DNA of 62,760 nt from MED-G82 sp964342675 (lineage in GTDB: Bacteria > Pseudomonadota > Gammaproteobacteria > Magnimaribacterales > D2472): contig CAYFFR010000002.1 in the NCBI GenBank assembly GCA_964342675.1, forward strand, positions 1 through 62,760, given 5' to 3'. The position numbers were made by a program, and so were the translations under genes. This document shows, one piece after another, positions 35,014 to 44,227 of this stretch. Within the stretch, counting starts at the first letter, position 1. Each line of letters starts with the position of its first letter. The notes under the pieces were generated by a model. That model made no database searches. It was not told the DNA's origin and saw only the letters and a list, made by a program, of their open reading frames with translations.

Positions 35014-36138
35014 AATTTTAGAAGACTTTATGAATTCTATAATGTCTTGTGCTAAAAGTTTGGGATTCTCCAGTGCAGCAAAATGACCACCAGGGTGATT
35101 TTTCCAATGCGTTATATTATAGATTTTGTCTGCCCAAGCCTTTGGTGGTCGAACGATTTCATGCTCGAATATTGCACATCCGGTTGGCTGAACAACAGGA
35201 TCAAAAGAAAATCCAGCTTGCCCATTTTCAAAATATAATCTAGTGGATGAGGTTATTGAATTAGTAAACCAATACAATGAAATAATAGCTAAAACCTCAT
35301 CCAAAGGAATGACTAATGCATCATGGTCATCATTAGTCCAAGCATGAAACTTCTCAATTATCCATCCAGCAAGCCCAATAGGTGAGTCAGATAAAGCATA
35401 GCCAAGGGTTTGAGGCTTGGTGCTTTGGATAGCAAAATATCCAAAACCTTTTTCATTGTATTTCTCAAAATTTTTCATTGCTTTAATTTCTTCCTCCGAA
35501 ACATCTTTCATAGGATTATCACCTTCTGGTGGAAAAGCTAAAACTAAATTTAGATGTAGTCCTACACAATTATCTTTAAACAAATCAGCCATCCATTTAC
35601 TTACTGTTGATCCCCAGTCTCCACCTTGAGCGATATATTGGTTATAGCCCAGCTCTAACATTAGCTCATGTTCAATTTTTGCAATTTCTTTTGAATTAGT
35701 ACCAAGCTTGGATGGCTTATATGAAAAACCATATCCAGGCATTGAGGGGCAAACAACATTGAATGAAATACCGTCCATGCCTTTATTTAGCAAAGGTATT
35801 ATCTTAAGAAACTCTTGCACACTCCCTGGCCAACCATGAGTCATGATAATGGGTATTGCATTTGGATCTCTAGACTTGCTATGAAGAAAATGAATGTTGT
35901 TGCCATCGCTTGTCTTATACATGAAGCTACCTATCTCATTTAGTTTTGCCTCGTGATCCCTCCAATCGAAGTCTGATTTCCAATAATTAGATACCCCTTT
36001 AAGATAGTTCAAGCTCGTGCCTAAACTCCACTTTTTATCATTGATTTCATCAGGCCATCTAGTTAAAGAGATTTTATTGTGTAGTTTATCTATAGCTTCA
36101 TCAGAAACAGATACTAAATAATCAGATATTTTTTTCAT
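35002..36138 (-). CDS. Epoxide hydrolase with EHN domain
   Basis: A 378-residue alpha/beta hydrolase of the microsomal epoxide hydrolase type. The N-terminal EHN segment (about 1-105, with LHNKISLTRWPDE and WRDHEAKLNE) wraps the core. HGWPGSVQEF is the oxyanion hole. GGDWGS carries the nucleophilic aspartate. Tyrosines in the cap and the late HPGGHFAALE histidine complete the site. It would open epoxides to diols. It overlaps ilvA by 4 bases (ATGA type) and fau tail to tail. The substrate is unknown. Confidence 0.92.
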   Translation of the reverse strand: MKKISDYLVSVSDEAIDKLHNKISLTRWPDEINDKKWSLGTSLNYLKGVSNYWKSDFDWRDHEAKLNEIGSFMYKTSDGNNIHFLHSKSRDPNAIPIIMTHGWPGSVQEFLKIIPLLNKGMDGISFNVVCPSMPGYGFSYKPSKLGTNSKEIAKIEHELMLELGYNQYIAQGGDWGSTVSKWMADLFKDNCVGLHLNLVLAFPPEGDNPMKDVSEEEIKAMKNFEKYNEKGFGYFAIQSTKPQTLGYALSDSPIGLAGWIIEKFHAWTNDDHDALVIPLDEVLAIISLYWFTNSITSSTRLYFENGQAGFSFDPVVQPTGCAIFEHEIVRPPKAWADKIYNITHWKNHPGGHFAALENPKLLAQDIIEFIKSSKISML

Positions 36139-37679
36139 TGTAAGAAGTTTTTAAATCCAATATTGTCGGTCTCCTCAACAAACTGATAATCAAGTTTACT
36201 TAAATGTGAGTCCAAAGTAGATTTTTTTCCTGCATCATCTTGAATGCCTATTAGGACATTTGCAAAAGCTGATCCTAGATTACGATAGTGAAATAAAGAT
36301 ATGTTCCAGGTTGATCCAAATTGTTTTAAAAAGTCTAATAATGCTGCCGGTTTAACTGGAAACATGCACCTAAAGATTCTTTCATTAAATTTTGTGGATG
36401 GAGCGAGATGGCCTCCAACCATGTGGCGCAAATGATCATTTGAAATTAAGTTATTTGTAAGATCAGAAAACTTAAACTGACTTTTCTTTAACTTGGTTTT
36501 TAAAGATTTAAAATTGTCATCATTCTCAACTTTAATGCCTACTAAAACATGCGCTAATACGTTGTCTGCATATCTATAGTTAAACTCCGTAATTTGTGAT
36601 TTCCCAAAAACTCTGCATAACTTTAAAAAACTACCTGGTTTTTCAGGAATATTGATGCTTAAGAATTTCTCTTTTTTTTCTCCAACCTCAGATCTTTCAA
36701 CTATATAACTAAGTCTTTCAAAGTTTATATTAGCTCCACTACTAATAGCTAATAAGTTTTTACTGCTTATCTTTGAAGCATATTTTTTTAGACCAGCTAA
36801 TGCTAAAGCCCCGGCTGGCTCTGATAAGACTCTAGTGTCTTCAAAAATATCTTTAACAGCCGCACATACTTCATCTATGCTAACCGTGATGACTCCATCG
36901 ACACATTCTTTAATAACCTCAAAAGTATATTTTCCAATTTGGTCAACAGCTACACCATCGGCAAATAGACCAACTTCTCTGAGTTTTACTCTTTTATTAA
37001 ATTTAATTGCTTCTGCAAGACATGCAGAATCATCTACCTCAACACCATATATCTTAACTTTTGGATTGTGCTGAGCAATCCAAGCTGAAACCCCAGCTAG
37101 AAGACCCCCTCCTCCTACAGGAACAAAGATTACATCATACTCATTCTTGTCATCTAGAATTTCTTTTCCAATGGTTCCCTGTCCTGCAATAGTCAAAGGA
37201 TCATCATAGGCAGATATATATTCCATGCCTTTCTGTTTGCAAATTTGTTGGGCCTTCTTTGCAGCTAAATTGTAGTTATCTCCATGGAGTAAAATTTTTG
37301 ATCCAAATGATAAAACTGATTTAATCTTAATCTCTGGTGTAGTAACTGGCATTACAATTAGGCATGGAATATTTAATTCCTTACATGCATTAGCAACACC
37401 CTGAGCATGATTGCCTGCAGAGGCTGTTATTACACCTCTCTTTTTCTGTAATTTAGATAAATTAGAAATCTTGTTATATGCTCCTCTATTTTTAAAAGAA
37501 AAAACTGGTTGTAAGTCTTCTCGTTTTAAAAAAACTTTATTGTTGAGCTTTATAGATAAATTTTTAGCATATGTGATGGGTGTCATAATTGCTGTTTCAT
37601 AAACAGTGGAGTTTCTAATCAATCTTAAATATTGTTTGGACTTAGAAAATTTTCCAGTCTTTTTTATCTTTAATCTCAT
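36135..37679 (-). CDS. ilvA: Threonine ammonia-lyase, biosynthetic
   Basis: PLP enzyme turning threonine into 2-oxobutanoate, the first step to isoleucine. The PLP lysine is in SFKNRGAY and the glycine-rich cofactor loop is PVGGGGLLAG. Two C-terminal ACT-like regulatory domains (about the last 190 residues) are expected to bind isoleucine and valine. I start at ATG 37679: the open frame reaches back to 37733 but that would overlap the divergent rpiA, and the family begins just before the QYLRLI helix. 514 residues. The ilvA/rpiA divergent pair is conserved in Pseudomonas and relatives. Confidence 0.95.
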   Translation of the reverse strand: MRLKIKKTGKFSKSKQYLRLIRNSTVYETAIMTPITYAKNLSIKLNNKVFLKREDLQPVFSFKNRGAYNKISNLSKLQKKRGVITASAGNHAQGVANACKELNIPCLIVMPVTTPEIKIKSVLSFGSKILLHGDNYNLAAKKAQQICKQKGMEYISAYDDPLTIAGQGTIGKEILDDKNEYDVIFVPVGGGGLLAGVSAWIAQHNPKVKIYGVEVDDSACLAEAIKFNKRVKLREVGLFADGVAVDQIGKYTFEVIKECVDGVITVSIDEVCAAVKDIFEDTRVLSEPAGALALAGLKKYASKISSKNLLAISSGANINFERLSYIVERSEVGEKKEKFLSINIPEKPGSFLKLCRVFGKSQITEFNYRYADNVLAHVLVGIKVENDDNFKSLKTKLKKSQFKFSDLTNNLISNDHLRHMVGGHLAPSTKFNERIFRCMFPVKPAALLDFLKQFGSTWNISLFHYRNLGSAFANVLIGIQDDAGKKSTLDSHLSKLDYQFVEETDNIGFKNFLQ

Positions 37680-37712
37680 TTTCAAATTCTTAAATTTGTT
37701 TATTATACAGAG

Positions 37713-38348
37713 ATGAAAGAAGCAAAGATGCAAGTTGCTAAAAAGGCATACATTGAAATACAGAATGACATTAGTGCTGATACCGTCCTAGGAATTGGAA
37801 CTGGATCAACGGTCGACTGTTTTATAGACATTCTTGGAAAAGAAAGACCTCGTTTGAAAGGTGCTGTATCTAGCTCAGAGAGATCGACTAATCTCTTAAG
37901 ATCAATAGGTATTAAGGTTTATGATCTAAATGATGTAACCGAAATTAATTACTATATAGATGGAGCAGATGAAGTAGATGGAAAAAATTTCTTAATAAAA
38001 GGTGGTGGTGGAGCAATGACTAGAGAAAAAATAGTTGCTGCTGCATCTAATATATTTATTTGTATTGTTGATTCTTCAAAAATAGTTAGCGGTTTAGGGG
38101 GTTTTGGAATACCCATCGAAGTGCTAAGTGAAAGTTTAAATTATGTTACTCAAGAGATTAAAAAACTTGGTGGTAACCCAATATTAAGAGATGGCTTTAT
38201 CACTGATAGTGGCAATCAAATTATTGATATTAAAGATATAAATATAGCTGACCCTTTAGAGCTAGAAAAAACTCTTAATTCAATTCCAGGGGTTGTAGAA
38301 AACGGAATCTTTGCTCAACAAAGACCCAATCTAGTCTTAGTTGATTAA
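37713..38348 (+). CDS. rpiA: Ribose-5-phosphate isomerase A
   Basis: Interconverts ribose-5-phosphate and ribulose-5-phosphate. GIGTGSTVDCF is the phosphate loop, DGADEVD and KGGGGA the active-site motifs; the lysine of KGGGGA is the expected proton-handling partner. 211 residues. The gap to ilvA is only 33 bases. A TATTAT/TATACA box ends just before the ATG, so the transcript may start at or near the start codon. The stop overlaps the glutathione peroxidase gene by 12 bases. Confidence 0.95.
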   Translation: MKEAKMQVAKKAYIEIQNDISADTVLGIGTGSTVDCFIDILGKERPRLKGAVSSSERSTNLLRSIGIKVYDLNDVTEINYYIDGADEVDGKNFLIKGGGGAMTREKIVAAASNIFICIVDSSKIVSGLGGFGIPIEVLSESLNYVTQEIKKLGGNPILRDGFITDSGNQIIDIKDINIADPLELEKTLNSIPGVVENGIFAQQRPNLVLVD

Positions 38349-38885
38349 ATTTGAATCTTGTTCCAAAGCTTCTTTCAAATCAGTTAAAAGTATTCCAGAG
38401 TCTGGATCAACTCCCTGTTTGTATCTTTTAACTGTTTCTCCATCTCTATAGATTAAATATTTATTAAAGTTCCATGATGGGTAGTGACCTGTGGCTTTAG
38501 CTAATTTATGATAAAAGGAGTGGGCATTTTTCCCTCTAACTTTTGTGGTAGCTAGCATTGGAAATGTCACTCCATAAGTAGTTGAGCAAAAATCTGCCAC
38601 TTTTGATTCATCTCTTAGTTCTTGCCAAAAATCTCGAGACGGGAAGCCTAAAACAATTAAGCCTTCATCTTTGTAATTTTGATAAAGCTTTTGTAAGCCA
38701 TCATATTGGTATGTATAGCCACATCTGCTTGCAACATTAACGACTAAAATAACTTTCCCCTGCATATCACAAAAATTTAAATATTGATCTGAATCTAAAG
38801 CTCTAACCTCCTCATCCAATAAAGATGGACAAGATATAGAATAAAAAGAAATTGATAGGATTGATAAAAAGATAAAATTACGCAT
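38337..38885 (-). CDS. Exported glutathione peroxidase family protein
   Basis: A 182-residue thiol peroxidase of the GPx family with an N-terminal signal peptide (about 1-19), so it probably acts in the periplasm. NVASRCGYT contains the peroxidatic cysteine (not selenocysteine). LGFPSRDF is the second motif, and WNFNKYLI the third, with the tryptophan and asparagine of the catalytic group. It would reduce peroxides, probably with thioredoxin-like donors. Because of its location it may be a lipid peroxide defence. It faces a 360-base gap before the FadB-like gene. Confidence 0.9.
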   Translation of the reverse strand: MRNFIFLSILSISFYSISCPSLLDEEVRALDSDQYLNFCDMQGKVILVVNVASRCGYTYQYDGLQKLYQNYKDEGLIVLGFPSRDFWQELRDESKVADFCSTTYGVTFPMLATTKVRGKNAHSFYHKLAKATGHYPSWNFNKYLIYRDGETVKRYKQGVDPDSGILLTDLKEALEQDSNLIN

Positions 38886-39245
38886 TACAAAATGCTACAT
38901 GATTGGGGCTATCGCGTAAATACTTGTTAAGAATAATAGAATTAATACGATTAACTCTAAATTATGCTGTATTTTTCTTATAGTTTTAATGCTCATATCC
39001 TTATTAAAATAGGAGGGCTTATAACCCTCCTAAACTTTCAGAGAATGTCAGCATTACATACATAGGGGGAAGAGGAGTGCTGACAACATTATTATATATA
39101 ATTATTTATATATATCAATAATATTAATAAATAAATTTAATCTATTTATATATATAATTTATATCAATATATATTAAATAATAACGTTTTTAAGCCAAAT
39201 TTTATCAGTAAAGATATATAATTTAATCAATTCCGAGGAAATATA
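38886..39245. other. 360-base divergent gap, very AT-rich, with two hairpins
   Basis: The only stretch over 300 bases without a gene, between the leftward glutathione peroxidase and the rightward FadB-like gene. It holds two inverted repeats (39010-39084, listed separately). A tract at about 39088-39190 is almost pure A/T with repeated TATATA and TTTATA motifs. A TATAAT at 39217-39222 could be the -10 of the FadB-like gene, without a clear -35. GAGGAA at 39234-39239 is its Shine-Dalgarno. No open frame or known RNA family was recognised. No DnaA box was seen, so a replication origin is not supported. Confidence 0.6.
39010..39084 (+). other. Tandem hairpins, possible small RNA or leader
   Basis: Hairpin 1 has TAGGAGGG (39010-39017) against CCCTCCTA (39025-39032), an 8-bp perfect stem with a 7-base loop. 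Hairpin 2 has GTCAGCA (39047-39053) against TGCTGAC (39078-39084) with a 24-base loop rich in purines (GGGGGAAGAGGAG). The CCCTCC arm of hairpin 1 could instead pair with the GGGGGA or GAGGAG of the hairpin 2 loop, so two folds compete. No T-run follows either stem, so neither looks like an ordinary terminator. Confidence 0.45.
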
Positions 39246-41390
39246 ATGAAAGGCACCGTAAATTATATAACGAGCAATGAAATTGCAATTCTAGAAGTAG
39301 ATAATCCACCAGTAAACCCTTTAAGTATAGGGGTTAGGGTAGGTTTAACTGATTGCTTTAAAAAAGCGAATGAGGATAATAAAATTAAGGGGATTATTCT
39401 AAAAGGTGCTGGAAAAGCTTTTATAGCGGGCGCTGATATATCAGAATTTGGTCAAAAAGTTGAGGGGCCAGATCTGCATCAAACTCTAAAAGACATAGAA
39501 TTTAGCTTAAAACCAGTCTTAGCAGCTATTAACGGTCCTGCATTAGGGGGAGGCCTAGAGACAGCTTTGTGTTGTAATTATAGGATTGCAACAAAAAACT
39601 CAATTGTAGGATTACCAGAGGTAAATCTTGGTTTATTGCCTGGAGCTGGAGGGACTCAAAGACTACCCAGAATCATTGGTCCTGGAGCAGCATTAAATGC
39701 AATGATTAGTGGTGCCCCTATTCCTGCTAAACAGGCTTTAAATCAAGGCATCATAGATGCTATTTCTGAAAATGATTTAGTTGATGATGCGTTGGATTTT
39801 TTAAGAAAGAAGATACAGGAAAATGAAACGCATCCAAAAGTAAGGGATATGACTGATAAGTTAATAGAGGCTAGAGGGAATGAGAACCTTTTGTCAGAAG
39901 CAAAGGCTTTAGCAGCAAAAACCAGAAAGGGTCAATTTGCTCCAGGACAGATAATTAAATGTGTAGAGGCTGCAATTGAATCAGATGATTTTGAAGAAGG
40001 TAGGAAAAAAGAAGCGGATTTCTTTGTTGAGTGTTTGGTTCATCCTCAACGTGAAGCCATGATTCATATTTTCTTTGGAGAAAGAACTGCAGCAAAAATA
40101 ACTGATGTTCCAAAAGATACAGAAACCTTAGAAATTAAATCTGCCGGTATAGTTGGCTCTGGAACAATGGGTGGTGGTATCGCAATGAATTTTGCTAATG
40201 CTGGAATTCCAGTAACTATATTGGATCAAGATCAAGATAACCTTGATAGGGGTATTGGTGTAATTGATAAAAACTATCAAATGATGGTGGATAGAGGCAG
40301 AATCTCACAAGAAGATATGGAGAATATTTCTAAATTAATCAAACCATCTCTTAATTATGAAGATCTAAAAGATTGCGACATAGTGATTGAAGCTGTTTAT
40401 GAAAACTTGCCTCTTAAACAAGAGATATTTAAGAATCTTTCTAGTCACATAAAGAAAGATGCAATACTAGCATCTAATACATCTGGTCTTGATATTGATG
40501 CTATAGCATCATTTACAGACAGGCCTGATATGGTAGTGGGCACTCACTTTTTTAGTCCTGCAAATATCATGAGACTTCTAGAAGTTGTTAGAGGCGGGGA
40601 AACATCTAAACAAACTCTAGCAACAGTAATGAAACTTAGTAAAACAATTAAAAAAGCTGCTGTAGTTTCTCTAAATGCTCCGGGGTTCATAGGAAATAGA
40701 ATGTTATACGGATATACCAAGCAGGCTAATATGCTTTTACTAGAAGGAGCTCTTCCAAACCAAATAGATGGTGCACTAGAATCTTTTGGAATGAATATGG
40801 GTCCATTCAGAATGTTAGACCTGGTTGGTTTAGATTTAAGTTGGAGAGCAAGAAAATTAGCAAAAATGAAAACGCCTATGACAAGCCAGATCGCAGATGC
40901 GCTTTGTGAAAATGATAGGTTTGGACAAAAAAATGGTAAAGGATTTTATAATTACAATGATGGGTCAAGGGCACCAAATCCTGCTCCAGAAAATGAAGAT
41001 ATTTATCAAGAAGTATCTGAAAGAAATGGTGTTGAAAGGAGGGAGATATCAGATCAAGAAATTGTGGACAGATGCATATTAGCACTTGTTAATGAAGGGG
41101 CAAAGATCTTAGAAGAGGGTGTTGCTCAAAGATCAAGTGATATGGATATTGTTTATATAAATGGTTATGGGTTTCCTATTTGGAGAGGTGGGCCAATGTT
41201 TTATGCAAATAAATTAGGTCTTAAAGAGGTGCTTGAGAAGCTTAACGGATTTAAAGAGTTAGATAGTAACTTCTGGGAGCCAGCTGATCTTATTAAAAAA
41301 TTAGCAGAAAATGATGGTGTTTTTGGTGATGCCCCTAAATTAGATGAAAGAAAAAAGAAAACAAAGTTTGATGAGCTAGTAAAATATTAA
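39246..41390 (+). CDS. FadB/FadJ-like enoyl-CoA hydratase / 3-hydroxyacyl-CoA dehydrogenase
   Basis: A 714-residue multifunctional fatty-acid beta-oxidation enzyme. The crotonase half (about 1-190) keeps both catalytic glutamates, in GLETAL and LPEVNLGLLPGAGGTQ. The NAD-binding half starts near 298 with GSGTMGGGIAMNFA and contains HFFSPANIMRLLEVV with the catalytic histidine. Two C-terminal dehydrogenase domains follow. It would hydrate trans-enoyl-CoA and oxidise the hydroxyacyl-CoA. A GAGGAA ribosome site lies 6 bases before the ATG. No thiolase partner (fadA) follows; the next gene is convergent after 6 bases. Confidence 0.94.
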   Translation: MKGTVNYITSNEIAILEVDNPPVNPLSIGVRVGLTDCFKKANEDNKIKGIILKGAGKAFIAGADISEFGQKVEGPDLHQTLKDIEFSLKPVLAAINGPALGGGLETALCCNYRIATKNSIVGLPEVNLGLLPGAGGTQRLPRIIGPGAALNAMISGAPIPAKQALNQGIIDAISENDLVDDALDFLRKKIQENETHPKVRDMTDKLIEARGNENLLSEAKALAAKTRKGQFAPGQIIKCVEAAIESDDFEEGRKKEADFFVECLVHPQREAMIHIFFGERTAAKITDVPKDTETLEIKSAGIVGSGTMGGGIAMNFANAGIPVTILDQDQDNLDRGIGVIDKNYQMMVDRGRISQEDMENISKLIKPSLNYEDLKDCDIVIEAVYENLPLKQEIFKNLSSHIKKDAILASNTSGLDIDAIASFTDRPDMVVGTHFFSPANIMRLLEVVRGGETSKQTLATVMKLSKTIKKAAVVSLNAPGFIGNRMLYGYTKQANMLLLEGALPNQIDGALESFGMNMGPFRMLDLVGLDLSWRARKLAKMKTPMTSQIADALCENDRFGQKNGKGFYNYNDGSRAPNPAPENEDIYQEVSERNGVERREISDQEIVDRCILALVNEGAKILEEGVAQRSSDMDIVYINGYGFPIWRGGPMFYANKLGLKEVLEKLNGFKELDSNFWEPADLIKKLAENDGVFGDAPKLDERKKKTKFDELVKY

Positions 41391-41396
41391 GTTAAT

Positions 41397-41930
41397 TTAT
41401 AGCCTTATATTAACTTTTGTACCTTTTTTAACTAAATTATATAACTCTATAACATCATGATTGAACATTCTTATGCAACCATGAGATGCTTTAGAGCCAA
41501 TTAGTCCCTCTTCCTGGGTACCATGAATATATATGTATCTATCGTATGAGTCTACGCTGGTACCATTATTAAATCCATCTTCAACGCCTGATAACCACAT
41601 TATTCTAGAGGTTATATAGTCATTTTCTGTATCTAATTTTTCATGAATTATGCTTGCAATTTGATTATTTTGGATCCTGTTAACAAAAATTGTATTTTTT
41701 TCAACATTTGTTCCAATCATTTCCTGGATTATATGTTTTCCTAGTGGTGTTTTATATGAATTCTCAACTTGACCTTCCCCAAAATAAGATGATGAAATTG
41801 GATAGCTTTTAGTAATCATTCGATCATTCAGTATGTACAGCCTCTGTTCAGAGATGTCTACTTCTATACTTAACTCGCTTAGTATAGGTAGTGATACAAA
41901 GGCTAAAAAATAAAATAAATCAATTCTCAT
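41397..41930 (-). CDS. L,D-transpeptidase (YkuD domain)
   Basis: A 177-residue exported protein with a hydrophobic N-terminus (about 1-20) serving as signal peptide. The YkuD core follows, beginning IEVDISEQRLYIL. The catalytic block is HGT-x(7)-GSKASHGCIRM, which supplies the active-site histidine, serine and cysteine. Such enzymes form 3-3 peptidoglycan cross-links or attach proteins to the wall. It overlaps the lnt stop by 11 bases, so it is the last gene of the lnt operon here, an unusual addition to that set. Confidence 0.92.
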   Translation of the reverse strand: MRIDLFYFLAFVSLPILSELSIEVDISEQRLYILNDRMITKSYPISSSYFGEGQVENSYKTPLGKHIIQEMIGTNVEKNTIFVNRIQNNQIASIIHEKLDTENDYITSRIMWLSGVEDGFNNGTSVDSYDRYIYIHGTQEEGLIGSKASHGCIRMFNHDVIELYNLVKKGTKVNIRL

Positions 41931-43416
41931 CTTGTTTTTTTTGATAAATTAATTTCACTAAAGAGAAAATAAACATAAATAAGATTAGCGCAATAATAGA
42001 TTGATATCCATATTTTGTGAAGAAATTTAAACTTCTAACTATCTCCAGATCACCTTTAATGACTCCAGAGGTATTTTTATTTAATAAATAAACTATTGTC
42101 CCATTATTATCAACAATTGTTGATATTCCATCAGATGTAGACCGAGCTATCCATCTATTTGTCTCTATAGCTCTTGCTCTAATTATTTCTACATGCTGAT
42201 CCGGTCCGTAAGAGTTTCCAAACCAAGAATCATTGCTAATATTAACTATGAAGCCAGATCCTTTAATTTTATGCAGGTAATTATTAATAAAAGCTATATC
42301 AAAACATATGAGCGGAACAAAGGTATTTTCTCCAAATCTTATATTATCTTGCTCAACTTCTCCCCAGCTCATATCAGACATAGGCAGGTCAAAGAATCTT
42401 ATTAGTCCCCTTAATATGCTCTCAAAAGGGACATATTCACCAAATGGCACTAAATTTACTTTTTTATATGGCTTTAAATCAGAACCTAATATTTTTAATG
42501 AGCTATATATCTTGCCTTCATCTTCGTGAAATAGCCCTGATACTACTCTTGCCCCATCTTCTTTAAGATTTCCTTCGATTTCTTTAAATTTTGGATGTTT
42601 GTCTGTAAAACCAAAAGGAGCTTCAGGCCATATTATTAAATCAGCACTATTTACTTCATTAGATAGTTTGATTAAGTGATCAGTTATGTTGGCCTTAGTA
42701 TCTAAGTTAAATTTTGTAAGTGGTTCAAAATTAGGTTGCACTATGCCAACTTCAATAGAGGTATTTTTAGAGTTGGTGATATAAGTTTTATTTGGAATTA
42801 GAAGAACCAACACAAAAGCTGCCAATGCTAGCAATGAATATTTTCTATTCCTTGCAAATGCAATATATGAACAAACTAGATAGATTATAAGGCTGCTTCC
42901 TATAACGCCTATAATCGGTATAAGAAATTTAAGATATGTGTCCATGAATATGATTCCTGGTAAAAGCCAAGGAAAGCCACCTAATAAGTAAAATCTTGAA
43001 ATTTCTAGTAATGCCATAGATGAAGATAGAAATAAGATAATATAAAGACGCGGTTTCTCTTTAACGTAAAATTTAGTTAAAAAGATCGGTGCAATGAATA
43101 CCAAACTCAATATACTGCTCATTATAATCATAATAATAATAGCTATATAAATACTAGTATTACCATGATAGTAAATACTTACTATTAACCAACCAGTACC
43201 AATGATCCAATATGCTAAACCCCAAAAAAATATATTCCAAAATAATTTTTTATTATTAAGTTTTTTAATCAATAAGAATAGATATGAAATAGAAATAACT
43301 AATACCCATTTCATACCAAAGGGCGCATATGAGAATACTGATATGCCACCAAAAATGATGGATAAAATTACAGTAACTAAATTATTCTTTTGAATGAGAT
43401 TGAACGGTGATTCCAA
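41920..43416 (-). CDS. lnt: Apolipoprotein N-acyltransferase
   Basis: Adds the third acyl chain to the N-terminal cysteine of lipoproteins at the periplasmic face of the inner membrane. About seven or eight N-terminal membrane spans are followed by a nitrilase-like domain. Its catalytic triad is visible: glutamate in WPEAPFG, lysine in PYKKVNLVPFGEYVPF, and cysteine in LICFDIAF. A last membrane helix is at the C-terminus. 498 residues. It overlaps corC by 35 bases; the order miaB-ybeZ-ybeY-corC-lnt matches E. coli. Confidence 0.95.
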   Translation of the reverse strand: MESPFNLIQKNNLVTVILSIIFGGISVFSYAPFGMKWVLVISISYLFLLIKKLNNKKLFWNIFFWGLAYWIIGTGWLIVSIYYHGNTSIYIAIIIMIIMSSILSLVFIAPIFLTKFYVKEKPRLYIILFLSSSMALLEISRFYLLGGFPWLLPGIIFMDTYLKFLIPIIGVIGSSLIIYLVCSYIAFARNRKYSLLALAAFVLVLLIPNKTYITNSKNTSIEVGIVQPNFEPLTKFNLDTKANITDHLIKLSNEVNSADLIIWPEAPFGFTDKHPKFKEIEGNLKEDGARVVSGLFHEDEGKIYSSLKILGSDLKPYKKVNLVPFGEYVPFESILRGLIRFFDLPMSDMSWGEVEQDNIRFGENTFVPLICFDIAFINNYLHKIKGSGFIVNISNDSWFGNSYGPDQHVEIIRARAIETNRWIARSTSDGISTIVDNNGTIVYLLNKNTSGVIKGDLEIVRSLNFFTKYGYQSIIALILFMFIFSLVKLIYQKKQDEN

Positions 43417-44224
43417 TTTTTTTTACTTTTCTTTTGTCTGCTGCGGTAACTGTTAAGTTTAGATTACCTAACTGTATTCTGTCACCTACCTTAGGAAGGT
43501 GGCCTATTTTTTGAATAAACAGGCCGCCAAGAGTCTCAATATCTGAGTCCTTAAAATTTCTATTAAACTTCTTACTAAAAACATTAATATCTAACATTGC
43601 ATCTGCTATATATTCTGAATCACTTACTTGTATTAGCTCATCAGTTTCTTCTAAGTCATGTTCGTCCTCAATTTCTCCAACTAGCTCTTCTAAGACATCT
43701 TCAATAGTAACAAGGCCAGAAATCGATCCGTATTCATCAATCACTACTGCCATATGAGATCTATCCTCCTTAAAATCTTCTAATAAAGAATCGGCTTTTT
43801 TATTCTCTGGAATTATTTTTGCATCTCTAAGCATGTCTTTGATAGATTTCTTATTATCTTCCTGCAATATGGGCAGCAGATCCTTTGCCAATAATAGCCC
43901 CAACACATCATTTTTATCTTCTCCAAGCACTGGGTATCTAGAGTGTCCGGTTTTTATAATTCTTGCCAAAATTTCATTCAAGTCTTCATTAATAGTAATT
44001 GTTACCATTTCAATTTTTGGCACCATAATCTCTTTAACAGTTGTATCACCCAAACGGATAGCTTTTTCAGCTATAAGCTGAGCTTCCTTATCAATTATAT
44101 TTTCTGATAATGCATGCTCTAATACTTCAGAAACATCGTTAACTGACTTGGGTTTAAAAAATAAAAACTTTTTTAAGAATGTTTTAATTTTCGATGGAGG
44201 GATATCCTGGTCTTCTAAACTCAT
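43382..44224 (-). CDS. corC: CBS-domain protein CorC/YbeX
   Basis: A 280-residue cytoplasmic protein. Two CBS domains (about 70-190, with VKEIMVPKIEMVTI and HMAVVIDEYGSISGLVTIEDVLEELVGEI motifs) are followed by a CorC_HlyC transporter-associated domain (about 205-278). It lacks the membrane DUF21 domain of longer relatives. In E. coli YbeX/CorC is linked to Mg/Co efflux and ribosome maturation. It overlaps lnt by 35 bases and follows ybeY after 3 bases. Confidence 0.93.
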   Translation of the reverse strand: MSLEDQDIPPSKIKTFLKKFLFFKPKSVNDVSEVLEHALSENIIDKEAQLIAEKAIRLGDTTVKEIMVPKIEMVTITINEDLNEILARIIKTGHSRYPVLGEDKNDVLGLLLAKDLLPILQEDNKKSIKDMLRDAKIIPENKKADSLLEDFKEDRSHMAVVIDEYGSISGLVTIEDVLEELVGEIEDEHDLEETDELIQVSDSEYIADAMLDINVFSKKFNRNFKDSDIETLGGLFIQKIGHLPKVGDRIQLGNLNLTVTAADKRKVKKIGITVQSHSKE

Positions 44225-44227
44225 AGT

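Noticed and set aside
39010..39032. Intrinsic terminator at the 8-bp hairpin
   Set aside because: No T-run follows on either strand, and both flanking genes point away from it, so there is no message to terminate.
39088..39190. Replication origin in the AT-only tract
   Set aside because: No DnaA box was seen nearby and no dnaA/gidA/parA-type gene flanks it; AT-richness alone is not enough.
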